DNA of 14,890 bases from Lachnospiraceae bacterium (lineage in GTDB: Bacteria; Bacillota; Clostridia; Lachnospirales; Lachnospiraceae), in NCBI GenBank assembly GCA_900771995.1, contig CAAGQC010000046.1, positions 1 to 14,890 of the forward strand, written 5' to 3'. Position numbers and translations under genes: made by a program. Under the pieces are notes generated by a model. It was not told the origin of the DNA. It did not search any database and saw only the letters and a program-made list of their open reading frames with translations. Position 1 is the stretch's first letter. Each line of letters starts with the position of its first letter. Shown here piece after piece: positions 7,713 through 14,374 of this stretch.

Positions 7713-8651
7713 TTATTCCACAGGTTGATGCAAAATCTCATTCACCTCTTCCGGGGTCTTCTCCGCGATCTCACAGATTTTCTCCAAGGTGATTCCGGCC
7801 CTATGCATTTTTACTATCATATCGCAGGTAGCCTGCTCTTTTCCTTTTTGAATCAGTCCCTCCAATGCTTTGCACATATTGACTCCCTTTCCTTCCTCTT
7901 CGTATTCCATATTGTTTTTCTCAGTCTCCGACCATCCCATTACTATGGCTATCGTCTCCGCGGTTTCTCTGGAAATATTCTGATAGCGTGCCATCTTTGA
8001 CAGCTTTTCCAGTTTCCCGGTATCTTCCCGACAGCTCAATATCTGGAAGAATTCTCTGAGTTCCGTCTGAAAATATTCAAAATTATTCTCTTCATTCACA
8101 CAGAATAGTTTCATGGGATAATCCGTAAAAAATCGGCTCATATGGTCCTCATCTCTGCCAAAATCCATCATATCCTTCAGCATTCTGGGACCATCCCACA
8201 CTTCTTTTCCATGGTACAGGCAGATCGTATAGACCGGAGAAAATCGATCCTCCCGGTGAACTCCACATAGAAATTCTGCCCTGTTATTCCATTTTGCTTT
8301 CGAATAGTTTTCCTTTCTCTTATCATCGATCTGCCGCCGATATTCCAGCGTATCGTATTCCATGCAGCGAAACGGCATCGTATAATCCACACAATTCTGA
8401 TTTTCGATGGCCAGTACCCTGAGATTTCCTCCCTTCTTCCATTTTTTCACAATATCCCGGTAGCGCATTTTTCCTATGCGCCGGAGGGTTCCGCCAGACG
8501 CTTTCCTTTTTACAGGATATTTTTCTTCGTAATCCTCAATATCCTCTGCCCGGATGGTCTGCGTGCCATCAAAATACACGCCATTGAACAGATCTGCCAT
8601 TCTCGTTTTGTCCGAAAGGTAATCATAGATTGCTGCATCAATTTTTCCCAT
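7713..8651 (-). CDS. Rpn family recombination-promoting nuclease / PD-(D/E)XK transposase-like protein
   Basis: A 312-residue protein that I place in the Rpn / PD-(D/E)XK nuclease family from its pattern. A region with Asp66 (YRDIVKKW) is followed by LRVLAIENQ with Glu83 and Gln85 (the ExQ form of the motif), then YTMPFRCMEYDTLEY, which corresponds to the family's conserved MP-R-x-YD stretch. The C-terminal third is charged and helical (ALEGLIQKGKEQAT, then EKICEIAEKTPEEV), a layout I associate with Firmicutes members. E. coli Rpn proteins are DNA nucleases that raise RecA-independent recombination (family knowledge); the role here is untested. The ATG at 8649-8651 has GGGAGGAG 4 bases upstream. 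An earlier ATG at 8714 has no such site, so I rejected it. The gene stands alone and has no inverted repeats or target duplication that would mark it as a mobile element. Confidence 0.8.
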   Translation of the reverse strand: MGKIDAAIYDYLSDKTRMADLFNGVYFDGTQTIRAEDIEDYEEKYPVKRKASGGTLRRIGKMRYRDIVKKWKKGGNLRVLAIENQNCVDYTMPFRCMEYDTLEYRRQIDDKRKENYSKAKWNNRAEFLCGVHREDRFSPVYTICLYHGKEVWDGPRMLKDMMDFGRDEDHMSRFFTDYPMKLFCVNEENNFEYFQTELREFFQILSCREDTGKLEKLSKMARYQNISRETAETIAIVMGWSETEKNNMEYEEEGKGVNMCKALEGLIQKGKEQATCDMIVKMHRAGITLEKICEIAEKTPEEVNEILHQPVE

Positions 8652-8871
8652 AAGTCTCCTCCCTGTGCTCAGAATCACGGCGGGAAACTTACATGAAATC
8701 TCACATACATGCATACATTATGAAATTAAGGTAACAAAACAAGACATACCAATGCCAGGCAAAAGTACTAAAATATCACGGTCAGAGTCCCGTCGTTATT
8801 CAGAATGTTGTAATGTGGATAAAAGCATGGATTTTCTGACTCGATATTTAGACTTTGCAAGATATTCGAAT
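8652..8871. other. Intergenic stretch before the nuclease gene with no recognisable gene
   Basis: About 220 bases between the nuclease start codon and the terminator of the HD operon. It is AT-rich. I see the nuclease ribosome site at its edge, and near 8710 a -10-like CATAAT on the minus strand without a well-placed -35 box. No convincing promoter, RNA or coding signal could be identified. Confidence 0.4.
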
Positions 8872-8923
8872 AAAAATAGAAAACTTCTATGCTTTGGATA
8901 TAGCTTAGCATAGAAGTTCTTTT
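8872..8923. terminator. Bidirectional rho-independent terminator of the vanX-like to HD operon
   Basis: Bases 8882-8893 and 8907-8918 form a perfect 12-base stem (AACTTCTATGCT with its complement) around a 13-base loop. On the minus strand the stem is followed by a T-rich tract (complement of the A-rich 8872-8881). On the plus strand it is followed by CTTTTG. It lies 20 bases after the HD hydrolase stop and so ends the minus-strand operon. Confidence 0.9.
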
Positions 8924-8937
8924 GTGGCAAGTATTTT

Positions 8938-9537
8938 TTAATTCTGCTCCATCTCCGCCTTGATTTCATCCTCGGTGTCCGCCATAGCCTGCAGGGTCAT
9001 GGTCAGGAGCTTTTCCAGATCCCATCCCAGCTGTTCGGCACCGCGCTCGATGACTTCCCGGGAGCAGCCGGCGGCGAAGCCTTTGCTCTTGTATTTCTTT
9101 TTCAGGGATTTTAATTCCATGTCCTTCGTGCTCTTAGAGGGGCGCATCAGCGCTGCTGCCCAGATCAGACCGGTCAGTTCGTCCGCTGCGAAAAGCACCT
9201 TCTCCATCTCATGTTCCGGAGCCACATCCAGAGTCACGCCGCAGCCTACCGTGATGCCGTAGCCATGGGATACCACGCCGTGGATGATATCTTCTCCCAC
9301 ACCTGCTTCCCGCAGCATCTCGGGAGCTTTCAGGCAATGTTCCTCGGGATATAATTCAAAATCAATATCATGGAGCAGTCCCACGATGCCCCAGTATTCT
9401 GCATCATCGCCGTAACCCAGTTCCTTCGCATACCATTTCATGACTGCTTCCACGGTCAGGGCATGCTGGATATGGAACGGATCCTGATTGTATTTTTTCA
9501 ATAAAGTAAATGCGTCTTCTCTTGCAATGTGTTCCAT
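8938..9537 (-). CDS. HD-domain (HDIG-type) hydrolase
   Basis: A cytoplasmic protein of 199 residues from the HD metal-dependent phosphohydrolase superfamily. Metal-site residues visible are His22 and His25 in PFHIQHALTVE, the HD pair His56/Asp57 followed by Asp59 in GLLHDID, and further histidines at 67, 86 and 91 (VVSHGYG). It has no other domain, so the substrate (a nucleotide or other phosphate ester) cannot be read from the sequence. The chosen ATG at 9535-9537 has AGAGAGG 8 bases upstream. The reading frame stays open 41 codons further, but that extension overlaps the 67-residue protein gene and lacks a ribosome site. It is the last gene of its operon, 16 bases after the small protein gene and just before a strong terminator. 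Confidence 0.85.
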   Translation of the reverse strand: MEHIAREDAFTLLKKYNQDPFHIQHALTVEAVMKWYAKELGYGDDAEYWGIVGLLHDIDFELYPEEHCLKAPEMLREAGVGEDIIHGVVSHGYGITVGCGVTLDVAPEHEMEKVLFAADELTGLIWAAALMRPSKSTKDMELKSLKKKYKSKGFAAGCSREVIERGAEQLGWDLEKLLTMTLQAMADTEDEIKAEMEQN

Positions 9538-9553
9538 CTTAAGTACCTCTCTG

Positions 9554-9757
9554 TCATTTCTGTATTGTCGTAGTATCCGGCCACAGGGAGCCTTCCGCAA
9601 GCCCCCGCACCGTAAGCCAATTATCCTCCACGGAGACATATTTTTCAAGCCCGTCTTCATTCACCAGTGTCACCGACACCTTCGGGCTATCCCCCGGGAG
9701 CCGCTCCTCGCAGCCGTAATCTCCGTCAAAGATCTGTCGGATCGTCCAATTCGCCAT
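9554..9757 (-). CDS. Small protein of unknown function (67 aa)
   Basis: Starts MANWTIRQIFDGDYGCEE, has no signal peptide or membrane segment, and looks like a small compact soluble protein with a strand-rich middle (KVSVTLVNEDG) and a C-terminal WLTVRGLAEGSLWP. I do not recognise a named family. GGAGG lies 6 bases before the ATG, inside the last codons of the upstream gene, which it overlaps by 32 bases. The good ribosome site, the overlap and the position between two co-directional genes support a real, translationally coupled gene. It is more acidic and ordered in composition than the shadow frames around it. Confidence 0.75.
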   Translation of the reverse strand: MANWTIRQIFDGDYGCEERLPGDSPKVSVTLVNEDGLEKYVSVEDNWLTVRGLAEGSLWPDTTTIQK

Positions 9758-10049
9758 CTTCGTCCTCCTCTATGCCCAGCCCCTGCATCAGAATGCGGTT
9801 CCACTCTGCATTATTGCTCTCCAGTTCCTTCTTCTGCATGATCCGGTTCCGGTCACTTAAGATGGCCAGCATCTCATCTGCGATCTCCTCCGGTGGCAGA
9901 TCCGAATAATGATACAGATAACCGATCATCCGGTTCGCCGTGAAGTCCGTGTTCAGATTCTTCGTCACCAGATCACAGAAGGATTCCGGATACCCGCGGG
10001 CTATGAGCATTTTATAGAGTTCCATGCTTTGTGCGGATCTTGGTTTCAT
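9726..10049 (-). CDS. Small acidic protein of unknown function (107 aa)
   Basis: A helical, soluble-looking protein with the run MELYKMLIARGYPESFCDLV near its start, then a helix region PPEEIADEMLAIL, and a very acidic tail (EEDEDGELDD). I cannot name a family or function. Choice of start: ATG at 10047-10049 has a perfect AGGAGGAG 7 bases upstream, whereas the internal ATG at 10025 has none. With this start the gene overlaps the 3' end of the ROK kinase by 38 bases, and its own 3' end overlaps the next small gene by 32 bases. The ribosome site doubles as kinase codons (QEELLYE region). Its place between the sugar kinase and HD hydrolase genes implies coordinated expression but no specific role. 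Confidence 0.75.
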   Translation of the reverse strand: MKPRSAQSMELYKMLIARGYPESFCDLVTKNLNTDFTANRMIGYLYHYSDLPPEEIADEMLAILSDRNRIMQKKELESNNAEWNRILMQGLGIEEDEDGELDDPTDL

Positions 10050-10920
10050 ACAATAACTCCTCCTGTGCCAGACACAGTGCTCCGATGATCCCGGGATTCT
10101 CTCCCAGAGCCGGAGCCACAATGTATTGTGACATGTCCCCCGGCAGGCTGACTTCGGGCAGGTAGCCGTTCAGAAATTCCACGGCATTTTTTCTGACCAT
10201 GTCAAAGACCTTCTCCTGATGCATGACGCCGCCCCAGAGAATGATCTTCTCCGGAGAATAGGTCAGCATGTAGTCCGCCACGGCCTGTCCGATGTAGTAG
10301 CTTTCCAGCTTCCAGACATCGTCTCTTCCGGCAAGCTCTGCTCCTTTTTTGCCGTATCTTCCCTCGATTGCCGGACCGGAGGCCAGACCTTCCAGACAGG
10401 CACCGTGGTAAGGACAGCAGCCCTCGTAGGTGTCTGAGGGGTGCTTACGCAGGAAAATGTGACCTCCCTCCGGGTGCATGAGGCCATGCAGCAGCTTCCC
10501 GTTGATGTAGGCTCCCACGCCTACACCGGTGCCGATGGTGATATAGAGGGCATTTTCGCAGCCCTTCGCCGCACCGAAGCGTACCTCACCCAGCACCGCT
10601 CCGTTGACATCCGTATCAAAACCTACCGGGACCTGTAATGCCTCCCGGAAAGCTCCCGCGAAATCATAAAATCTCCATGCCAGCTTCGGCGTACTGGTGA
10701 TATAACCGTAGGTCGCCGATCTCCGGTTCAGATCCACCGGGCCGAAACAGCCGATTCCCAGTGCTTCGATCCCCTGACCGCGAAAATATTCTATCATCTT
10801 CGGCACTGTGATCTGCGGTGTCTCCGTGGGGAACACTGCTCTGTCGAAAATGTTTCCCCGTTCGTCTCCTATGGCGCATACCATCTTGGTACCGCCAGCT
10901 TCTATTCCGCCTAATTTCAT
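10012..10920 (-). CDS. ROK family sugar kinase (fructokinase-like)
   Basis: A cytoplasmic kinase of 302 residues that phosphorylates a hexose with ATP. Motifs are IEAGGTK at 6-12 (phosphate 1), the catalytic Asp104 region FDTDVNGA at 101-108, the glycine-rich TIGTGVGVG at 128-136, and the ROK zinc site: His154 in GGHI plus CPYHGAC at 169-175 with Cys169, His172 and Cys175. The compact site and the ELASGPAIEGRYG-like stretch resemble Bacillus-type ROK fructokinases (YdhR/GmuE group), so fructose or a related sugar is the best guess. The ATG at 10918-10920 has GGAGG 8 bases upstream; an upstream in-frame TTG overlaps that site and was rejected. It starts 42 bases after the two-TM protein gene with no terminator between. 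A sugar kinase beside a D-Ala-D-Ala dipeptidase could point to recycling of wall-derived material (inference). Confidence 0.9.
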   Translation of the reverse strand: MKLGGIEAGGTKMVCAIGDERGNIFDRAVFPTETPQITVPKMIEYFRGQGIEALGIGCFGPVDLNRRSATYGYITSTPKLAWRFYDFAGAFREALQVPVGFDTDVNGAVLGEVRFGAAKGCENALYITIGTGVGVGAYINGKLLHGLMHPEGGHIFLRKHPSDTYEGCCPYHGACLEGLASGPAIEGRYGKKGAELAGRDDVWKLESYYIGQAVADYMLTYSPEKIILWGGVMHQEKVFDMVRKNAVEFLNGYLPEVSLPGDMSQYIVAPALGENPGIIGALCLAQEELLYETKIRTKHGTL

Positions 10921-10962
10921 TCCGTTATCCTCCAACCGTTTTTAACGACGCCAGGCCACTCT

Positions 10963-12129
10963 TTACGCCTTCTTGATATGGAAGATCACACCACTCTTGG
11001 GATAGATCCATTCATCCTTGATGGCAATATCATAAAGCCCGGCTCTCTGGATGCAGGCACCGGCGTTGGCGCTGCTCTCCTTGTTCAGATAAGAGTACAT
11101 GGTGACATCCATGCCGTTCTTGTATTTCAGCTTGATATGCGGCTCCTTCGTAGGATCCACCAGAGTTACCTCAAAAATGGAATTCCACACTCTGGGCATC
11201 TTGAAATAAATACTCACCAGATGTTCATTGTTTGCTTCGCTCCGGTCAAAATCCAGCTTAAATTTCAGGATAAATCCATTGCTCTTGCGTTCCACCTCAA
11301 ACTGTGCATTGTCGTCATCGTCACCGCTGTTATCAATCCGCAGGATCGGCAGAAACAGTGCATTGATCACATCCCGCACCTTGTCCGCCGGAATACTGTT
11401 GATGAAATCCACCGCTTCCGGTTCCACCACCAGATCCTCATTGAAAATACTCTTGGTAAAATCCGCATCGTGGCCGGTCTCCAGAAGCCCTCCGTCCAGA
11501 CTCTTCTTATCATAGGCAAATCCCAGGCAGATCACGTCACCGTTATAATTTTCATCCGTGCCGCCCAGATATTTTACATTGAATTTCAATTCCTCGTCGA
11601 TCAGATAATATTTTCCTTCGGAGGCTCCCGGAAATCCGGCCTTCTCATATTCCTCCGGCAGGTTCGGTTCCAGATTGATGGTATAATCGAACATCTTGCG
11701 GATTCTGGCGCCTCTGGCCCGGTCAAAATATTTCTCCATATTTACCGCCAGCATGTCCACAGCATCTTCATCCTTCACCATGGAAGTAATGGTAGATTTT
11801 AAAAAGGTCTTCTTGTCCTCGTCACTGAAGGAATCCAGGATCTCCGGCTCTCCCATCAGGGTCCTGGTGATCTGTTGGGAAGTCTCTCTGGCATAGGCAT
11901 CCTGGGTCAGCTTATTGTTCAGAATATCGAACAATAAAAATGCGGCCAGCACACCGATCAGATTCCCCACGATATTGTCGATCAGATCATCCACTGTGTA
12001 ACCGTTCTTCAGTGCCAGATAAGTATAACCCACAAATACCAGCAAAAGTGCGATCAGTATCAGCACCATGGTAGCCGATATGGTATCCATCCTTCTTGCT
12101 TTTTTCTTCTTTTGTTTTTCGTTATCCAT
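10963..12129 (-). CDS. Two-TM membrane protein of unknown function with a large cytoplasmic domain
   Basis: The protein has 388 residues. It opens with a very basic stretch (MDNEKQKKKKARR), then two hydrophobic segments at about 20-40 and 52-70 separated by a short polar turn, then about 310 hydrophilic residues rich in strands and acidic runs (for example a DDDD cluster near 310). By the positive-inside rule both ends should be cytoplasmic. I recognise no catalytic motif or named family. The ATG at 12127-12129 has AGGAG 5 bases upstream and overlaps the dipeptidase stop by 8 bases (ATGGATAA). The frame is open further upstream, but only within the dipeptidase gene. Tight coupling to the dipeptidase suggests a role linked to the envelope (inference). 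It could be a scaffold, a sensor or an ion-channel-like effector. Confidence 0.8.
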   Translation of the reverse strand: MDNEKQKKKKARRMDTISATMVLILIALLLVFVGYTYLALKNGYTVDDLIDNIVGNLIGVLAAFLLFDILNNKLTQDAYARETSQQITRTLMGEPEILDSFSDEDKKTFLKSTITSMVKDEDAVDMLAVNMEKYFDRARGARIRKMFDYTINLEPNLPEEYEKAGFPGASEGKYYLIDEELKFNVKYLGGTDENYNGDVICLGFAYDKKSLDGGLLETGHDADFTKSIFNEDLVVEPEAVDFINSIPADKVRDVINALFLPILRIDNSGDDDDNAQFEVERKSNGFILKFKLDFDRSEANNEHLVSIYFKMPRVWNSIFEVTLVDPTKEPHIKLKYKNGMDVTMYSYLNKESSANAGACIQRAGLYDIAIKDEWIYPKSGVIFHIKKA

Positions 12130-12829
12130 AGATCTCCTCTCTCGTAAACACACCCTCATACATTGCGGGCTTTTTCTTGTAGTAAGCCCAGAACCGGTCA
12201 CCGTAATCGTAATGCCACCATTCTGACGGCAGATTGGTAAATCCCGCATCCGTCATGGCATAATAAAGCAGACGTCGGTTATCACGGATCTGTTCCTCCG
12301 CTGCCGAAGTTACATGCTCCGCGGTCTCGAAATAAGCTGCGCAGGTTTTATCCGTAAACGCATCGAAACCGCAGCCCATCTCCATTTCTCTGCCCTCGGG
12401 ATCTAACAGGGTCAGGTCAATGGCACCACCCGTGGTATGTACCGGCGGTACTTTACGGTCCGCCACCGGGTCCGAAACGAATTTACAGATCACGGCTTTT
12501 CGCTCCGCCTCCGGCAAATTTTCCAGCGAAAAATCCCGGATAATGTCCACGGAATATTTTTCAAACAATTCATGCTGCAGCGCAAAGGGCCTCCAGGCAT
12601 CCCAGATGCAGAAACGGTATCCCTGCGGCAGGCTTTTTGCTGCGATTACCAGCCGTTCGTGCATCTCCCTGCGGACAAAACACTTTTCTTCCGCATGTTC
12701 CATTTTCAGGAGCGGATATAACATTTTTACATCCCAGTATTCACTACTTTTCAATTCGACAAATGCGGAATCCGTAAATTGATTCTCCGCATATCTCTCA
12801 GGATCATCGTTCCTCGGTATCGGCCTCAT
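12122..12829 (-). CDS. D-alanyl-D-alanine dipeptidase (VanX/DdpX, peptidase M15D)
   Basis: A zinc dipeptidase of 235 residues that splits D-Ala-D-Ala. The VanX pattern is complete: Arg80 in WDAWRPF (transition-state Arg), zinc ligands His131 and Asp138 in HTTGGAIDLTL, and EWWH with catalytic Glu203 and zinc ligand His206. There is no signal peptide, in keeping with the cytoplasmic VanX group. It is longer than VanX of resistance operons (about 202 residues), mainly at both ends. A strong site (AAGGAGG, 8 bases) precedes the ATG. It is the first gene of a six-gene operon behind the TTGCAA-17-TATAAT promoter. No vanH, vanA-type ligase or vanRS pair is in the window, so a housekeeping role in D-Ala turnover is more likely than glycopeptide resistance. 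Confidence 0.92.
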   Translation of the reverse strand: MRPIPRNDDPERYAENQFTDSAFVELKSSEYWDVKMLYPLLKMEHAEEKCFVRREMHERLVIAAKSLPQGYRFCIWDAWRPFALQHELFEKYSVDIIRDFSLENLPEAERKAVICKFVSDPVADRKVPPVHTTGGAIDLTLLDPEGREMEMGCGFDAFTDKTCAAYFETAEHVTSAAEEQIRDNRRLLYYAMTDAGFTNLPSEWWHYDYGDRFWAYYKKKPAMYEGVFTREEIYG

Positions 12830-12929
12830 GGTATCAACCTCCTTATTTTCCGTTTCCGGCCATATTGATCTGTTTCACGATTTATCCTCACCTTTCCAAA
12901 TGGCATCTATGTAAAATCACTTTTATTAT

Positions 12930-12958
12930 ATTATAGTATGGTAGAATTACCGTTGCAA
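12930..12958 (-). promoter_or_regulatory. Promoter of the vanX-like operon
   Basis: On the minus strand the -35 box is TTGCAA (12953-12958) and the -10 box TATAAT (12930-12935), spaced by 17 bases. The -35 box forms the core of the palindrome GTTGCAAC at 12952-12959. Transcription should start near 12923, about 94 bases before the dipeptidase ATG. Confidence 0.85.
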
Positions 12959-12978
12959 CTTTTTTCCCCGGTTGCAAC
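12952..12978. repeat. Tandem GTTGCAAC palindromes between divergent promoters, possible operator
   Basis: The 8-base palindrome GTTGCAAC occurs at 12952-12959 and again at 12971-12978, both followed on the plus strand by TTT. The two copies are 19 bases apart, start to start. Each carries the -35 box of one of the two divergent promoters. This arrangement would let one dimeric regulator block or activate both sides, or it may simply be a shared -35 sequence. Confidence 0.55.
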
Positions 12979-13000
12979 TTTCGGAAATGCTTGTTAGAAT
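12972..13000 (+). promoter_or_regulatory. Promoter of the EEP-family gene, predicted to give a leaderless mRNA
   Basis: On the plus strand the -35 box is TTGCAA (12972-12977) and the -10 box TAGAAT (12995-13000), with a 17-base spacer. The start codon ATG is at 13007-13009, only 6 bases after the -10 box, so transcription should begin at or within a base or two of the ATG. No Shine-Dalgarno sequence precedes this ATG. Confidence 0.65.
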
Positions 13001-13006
13001 AAAACC

Positions 13007-14116
13007 ATGAAAAAGAAAAATCTATTCCAAACATTACTGAAAATCGCAGGCATCGTGCTGGGGATCCTGATCCTCGTGCTGCTCACTTATATCGTCTACC
13101 TCTATGCCAGTTATCACAGGATCGAGGACAATCAGACGCTGGTGGTGGAGGCACCGGCAGACGATACTTCCACAGGCGCAAATGCGGTGCTGTCCACAGA
13201 TACGGAATATTCCGCACTGACCTACAATATCGGTTTCGGAGCTTATCTGCCGGACTTCAGTTTCTTCATGGACGGCGGTACTTCCTCCTGGGCCGAAAGC
13301 CCGGAGACCGTACAGTATGCCATAGGTGGTGTCGGGGAACTGGTGAAATCGCTGGATCCGGATTTTGCCCTGATCCAGGAGATTGATCTGGATTCCACCA
13401 GAAGCTATCATATCAATGAATATGAAATGCTGCGCAACAGCCTGTCGGAATATACTACCGTGTTTGCACAGAATTATGACTCTGCCTTCCTGTTCTATCC
13501 GTTGACCCAGCCCCACGGAAGCAGCAGATCCGGACTCTGCCTGTTCTCCAGATACCCGGTAAGTTCCGCCCTGCGCAGAAGCTTCCCTATCTCCACCTCT
13601 TTCAGCAAGTTCTTTGATCTGGACCGCTGTTACAGCGTCTCCCGGATCCCGGCGGATAATGGGAAAGAGCTGGTGATCTTCAATCTGCACATGTCCGCCT
13701 ACGGCAACAGCGATGCCATCCGCAAGGGGCAGATCGAGATGCTGTGCAACGATATGCAGGCAGAATACGAAGCGGGGAATTATGTTCTCTGTGGCGGCGA
13801 CTTCAACCATGACCTGAAGGCTTCCGAGGAAGATACGGAAAACTGTGAGTCCTGGGCATTTCCTTTCCCCAGAACTGAACTGCCGGAGCATTTTACCTTC
13901 TGTCTGGATCTGTTGACCGGGGAGGAGCAGGCAGCGCTCTGGAACAGTGCCAGAAATGCGGATATGGAGTATGTGCCTGGCGTCACTTATACTGTGACAC
14001 TGGATGGATTTATTATCTCGGACAACATCGAATGTCTGTCCTATGAAAATGTGAATACCGGGTATGCTTATTCGGATCACGATCCGGTGCGGGTGGAGTT
14101 TATGTTAAGACCGTGA
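13007..14116 (+). CDS. Membrane-anchored endonuclease/exonuclease/phosphatase family protein
   Basis: A protein of 369 residues with one N-terminal membrane anchor (about 11-33) after a basic MKKKN start, so the catalytic domain faces outside. The EEP (DNase I / sphingomyelinase-like) fold is marked by Asn74 in LTYNIGFG, Glu125 in LIQEID, His228 in FNLHMS, Asp265 and Asn267 in GGDFNHD, Asp333 in LDGFIIS, and SDHDP at 356-360 with the catalytic His358. All metal and catalytic residues are present. Substrate is uncertain: nucleic acid, a phospholipid head group or another phosphodiester are all possible. The start ATG lacks a ribosome site, but the signal-anchor begins exactly here and the next in-frame Met is within the catalytic domain. 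It is transcribed divergently from the dipeptidase operon, and no convincing separate terminator follows it. Confidence 0.88.
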   Translation: MKKKNLFQTLLKIAGIVLGILILVLLTYIVYLYASYHRIEDNQTLVVEAPADDTSTGANAVLSTDTEYSALTYNIGFGAYLPDFSFFMDGGTSSWAESPETVQYAIGGVGELVKSLDPDFALIQEIDLDSTRSYHINEYEMLRNSLSEYTTVFAQNYDSAFLFYPLTQPHGSSRSGLCLFSRYPVSSALRRSFPISTSFSKFFDLDRCYSVSRIPADNGKELVIFNLHMSAYGNSDAIRKGQIEMLCNDMQAEYEAGNYVLCGGDFNHDLKASEEDTENCESWAFPFPRTELPEHFTFCLDLLTGEEQAALWNSARNADMEYVPGVTYTVTLDGFIISDNIECLSYENVNTGYAYSDHDPVRVEFMLRP

Positions 14117-14135
14117 CAAGATTTTGGAGGATTTA

Positions 14136-14164
14136 TTGACAGAAGTTGTCTTCTTTTTTAGAAT
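14136..14164 (+). promoter_or_regulatory. Promoter of the riboswitch-antiporter transcript
   Basis: The -35 box is a perfect TTGACA (14136-14141) and the -10 box TAGAAT (14159-14164), with a 17-base spacer. Transcription should begin near 14171, just before the riboswitch aptamer. Confidence 0.8.
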
Positions 14165-14170
14165 AAGGGT

Positions 14171-14292
14171 ACAGTTAAGAGGGAGTAGTTCCCGGATGGT
14201 TTTCCTGTATGACTCACGAAGCCGTCTGGAATGATAATCGTCATCACGCCTGTCAAGGCCGGTTATTATTGTAAGCAACGAGACTTTTATCG
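14171..14292 (+). ncRNA. yybP-ykoY family (Mn2+) riboswitch aptamer
   Basis: The leader has the family's two conserved blocks: GGGAGTAG at 14181-14188 and GCAACGAGAC at 14275-14284. P1 can form between GTTAAGAG (14174-14181) and CTTTTATC (14284-14291). A second stem pairs 14189-14199 with 14222-14231 (10 pairs, one bulged C). A third pairs 14230-14240 with 14260-14270 (11 pairs counting G-U), with CGTCA at its tip and an inner GCC/GGC hairpin. These are the two long arms expected of the aptamer. In known members Mn2+ binding (and alkaline pH in some) turns on cation exporters, and here the downstream gene is a CaCA antiporter. Arm boundaries were drawn by eye. Confidence 0.88.
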
Positions 14293-14336
14293 ATCATTTT
14301 TGATGCGGTAAAGGTCTCTATTTTTATACTTTTTTA
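14280..14336 (+). terminator. Riboswitch expression platform: intrinsic terminator
   Basis: GAGACTTTTATC (14280-14291) can pair with the complementary stretch ending TAAAGGTCTC (14309-14318), an inner ATCA/TGAT pairing strengthens the hairpin, and TATTTTTATACTTTTTT follows. The first arm overlaps the 3' strand of aptamer helix P1. Formation of P1 (ligand bound) and of the terminator are therefore mutually exclusive, which is the arrangement of an ON switch acting at transcription. Confidence 0.85.
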
Positions 14337-14374
14337 TAAAATTATCAGGGGCTTCACCGCAGAAAGGACGGGTT

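Noticed and set aside
7550..7741. 63-codon minus-strand frame over the nuclease 3' end and the leader
   Set aside because: It starts inside the nuclease gene without a ribosome site and crosses a promoter and most of a terminator, so it is more likely chance than a gene.
8665..8913. 82-codon plus-strand frame between the nuclease gene and the HD operon terminator
   Set aside because: No ribosome site, runs into the terminator stem and has no protein-like pattern.
10978..11802. Plus-strand open frame of 274 codons opposite the two-TM protein gene
   Set aside because: No ribosome site or domain. The minus-strand frame has proper TM segments, a ribosome site and operon position.
3483..12829. 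Vancomycin resistance cluster
   Set aside because: Ddl, MurF-like and VanX-like genes are present, but they lie in two separate operons with no D-lactate dehydrogenase, no D-Ala-D-Lac type ligase and no VanRS-type pair.
13034..14080. Minus-strand open frame of 348 codons opposite the EEP gene
   Set aside because: Antisense of a gene with all catalytic EEP motifs; no ribosome site and no recognisable protein pattern.
14137..14159. Small hairpin AGAAG/CTTCT followed by T's as terminator of the EEP gene
   Set aside because: Only a 5-base stem with few G-C pairs, and the same bases are better explained as the TTGACA-17-TAGAAT promoter of the riboswitch.
14124..14234. Short frame starting at TTG after GGAGG downstream of the EEP gene
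   Set aside because: The TTG is the -35 box of a strong promoter and the frame runs through the riboswitch aptamer.
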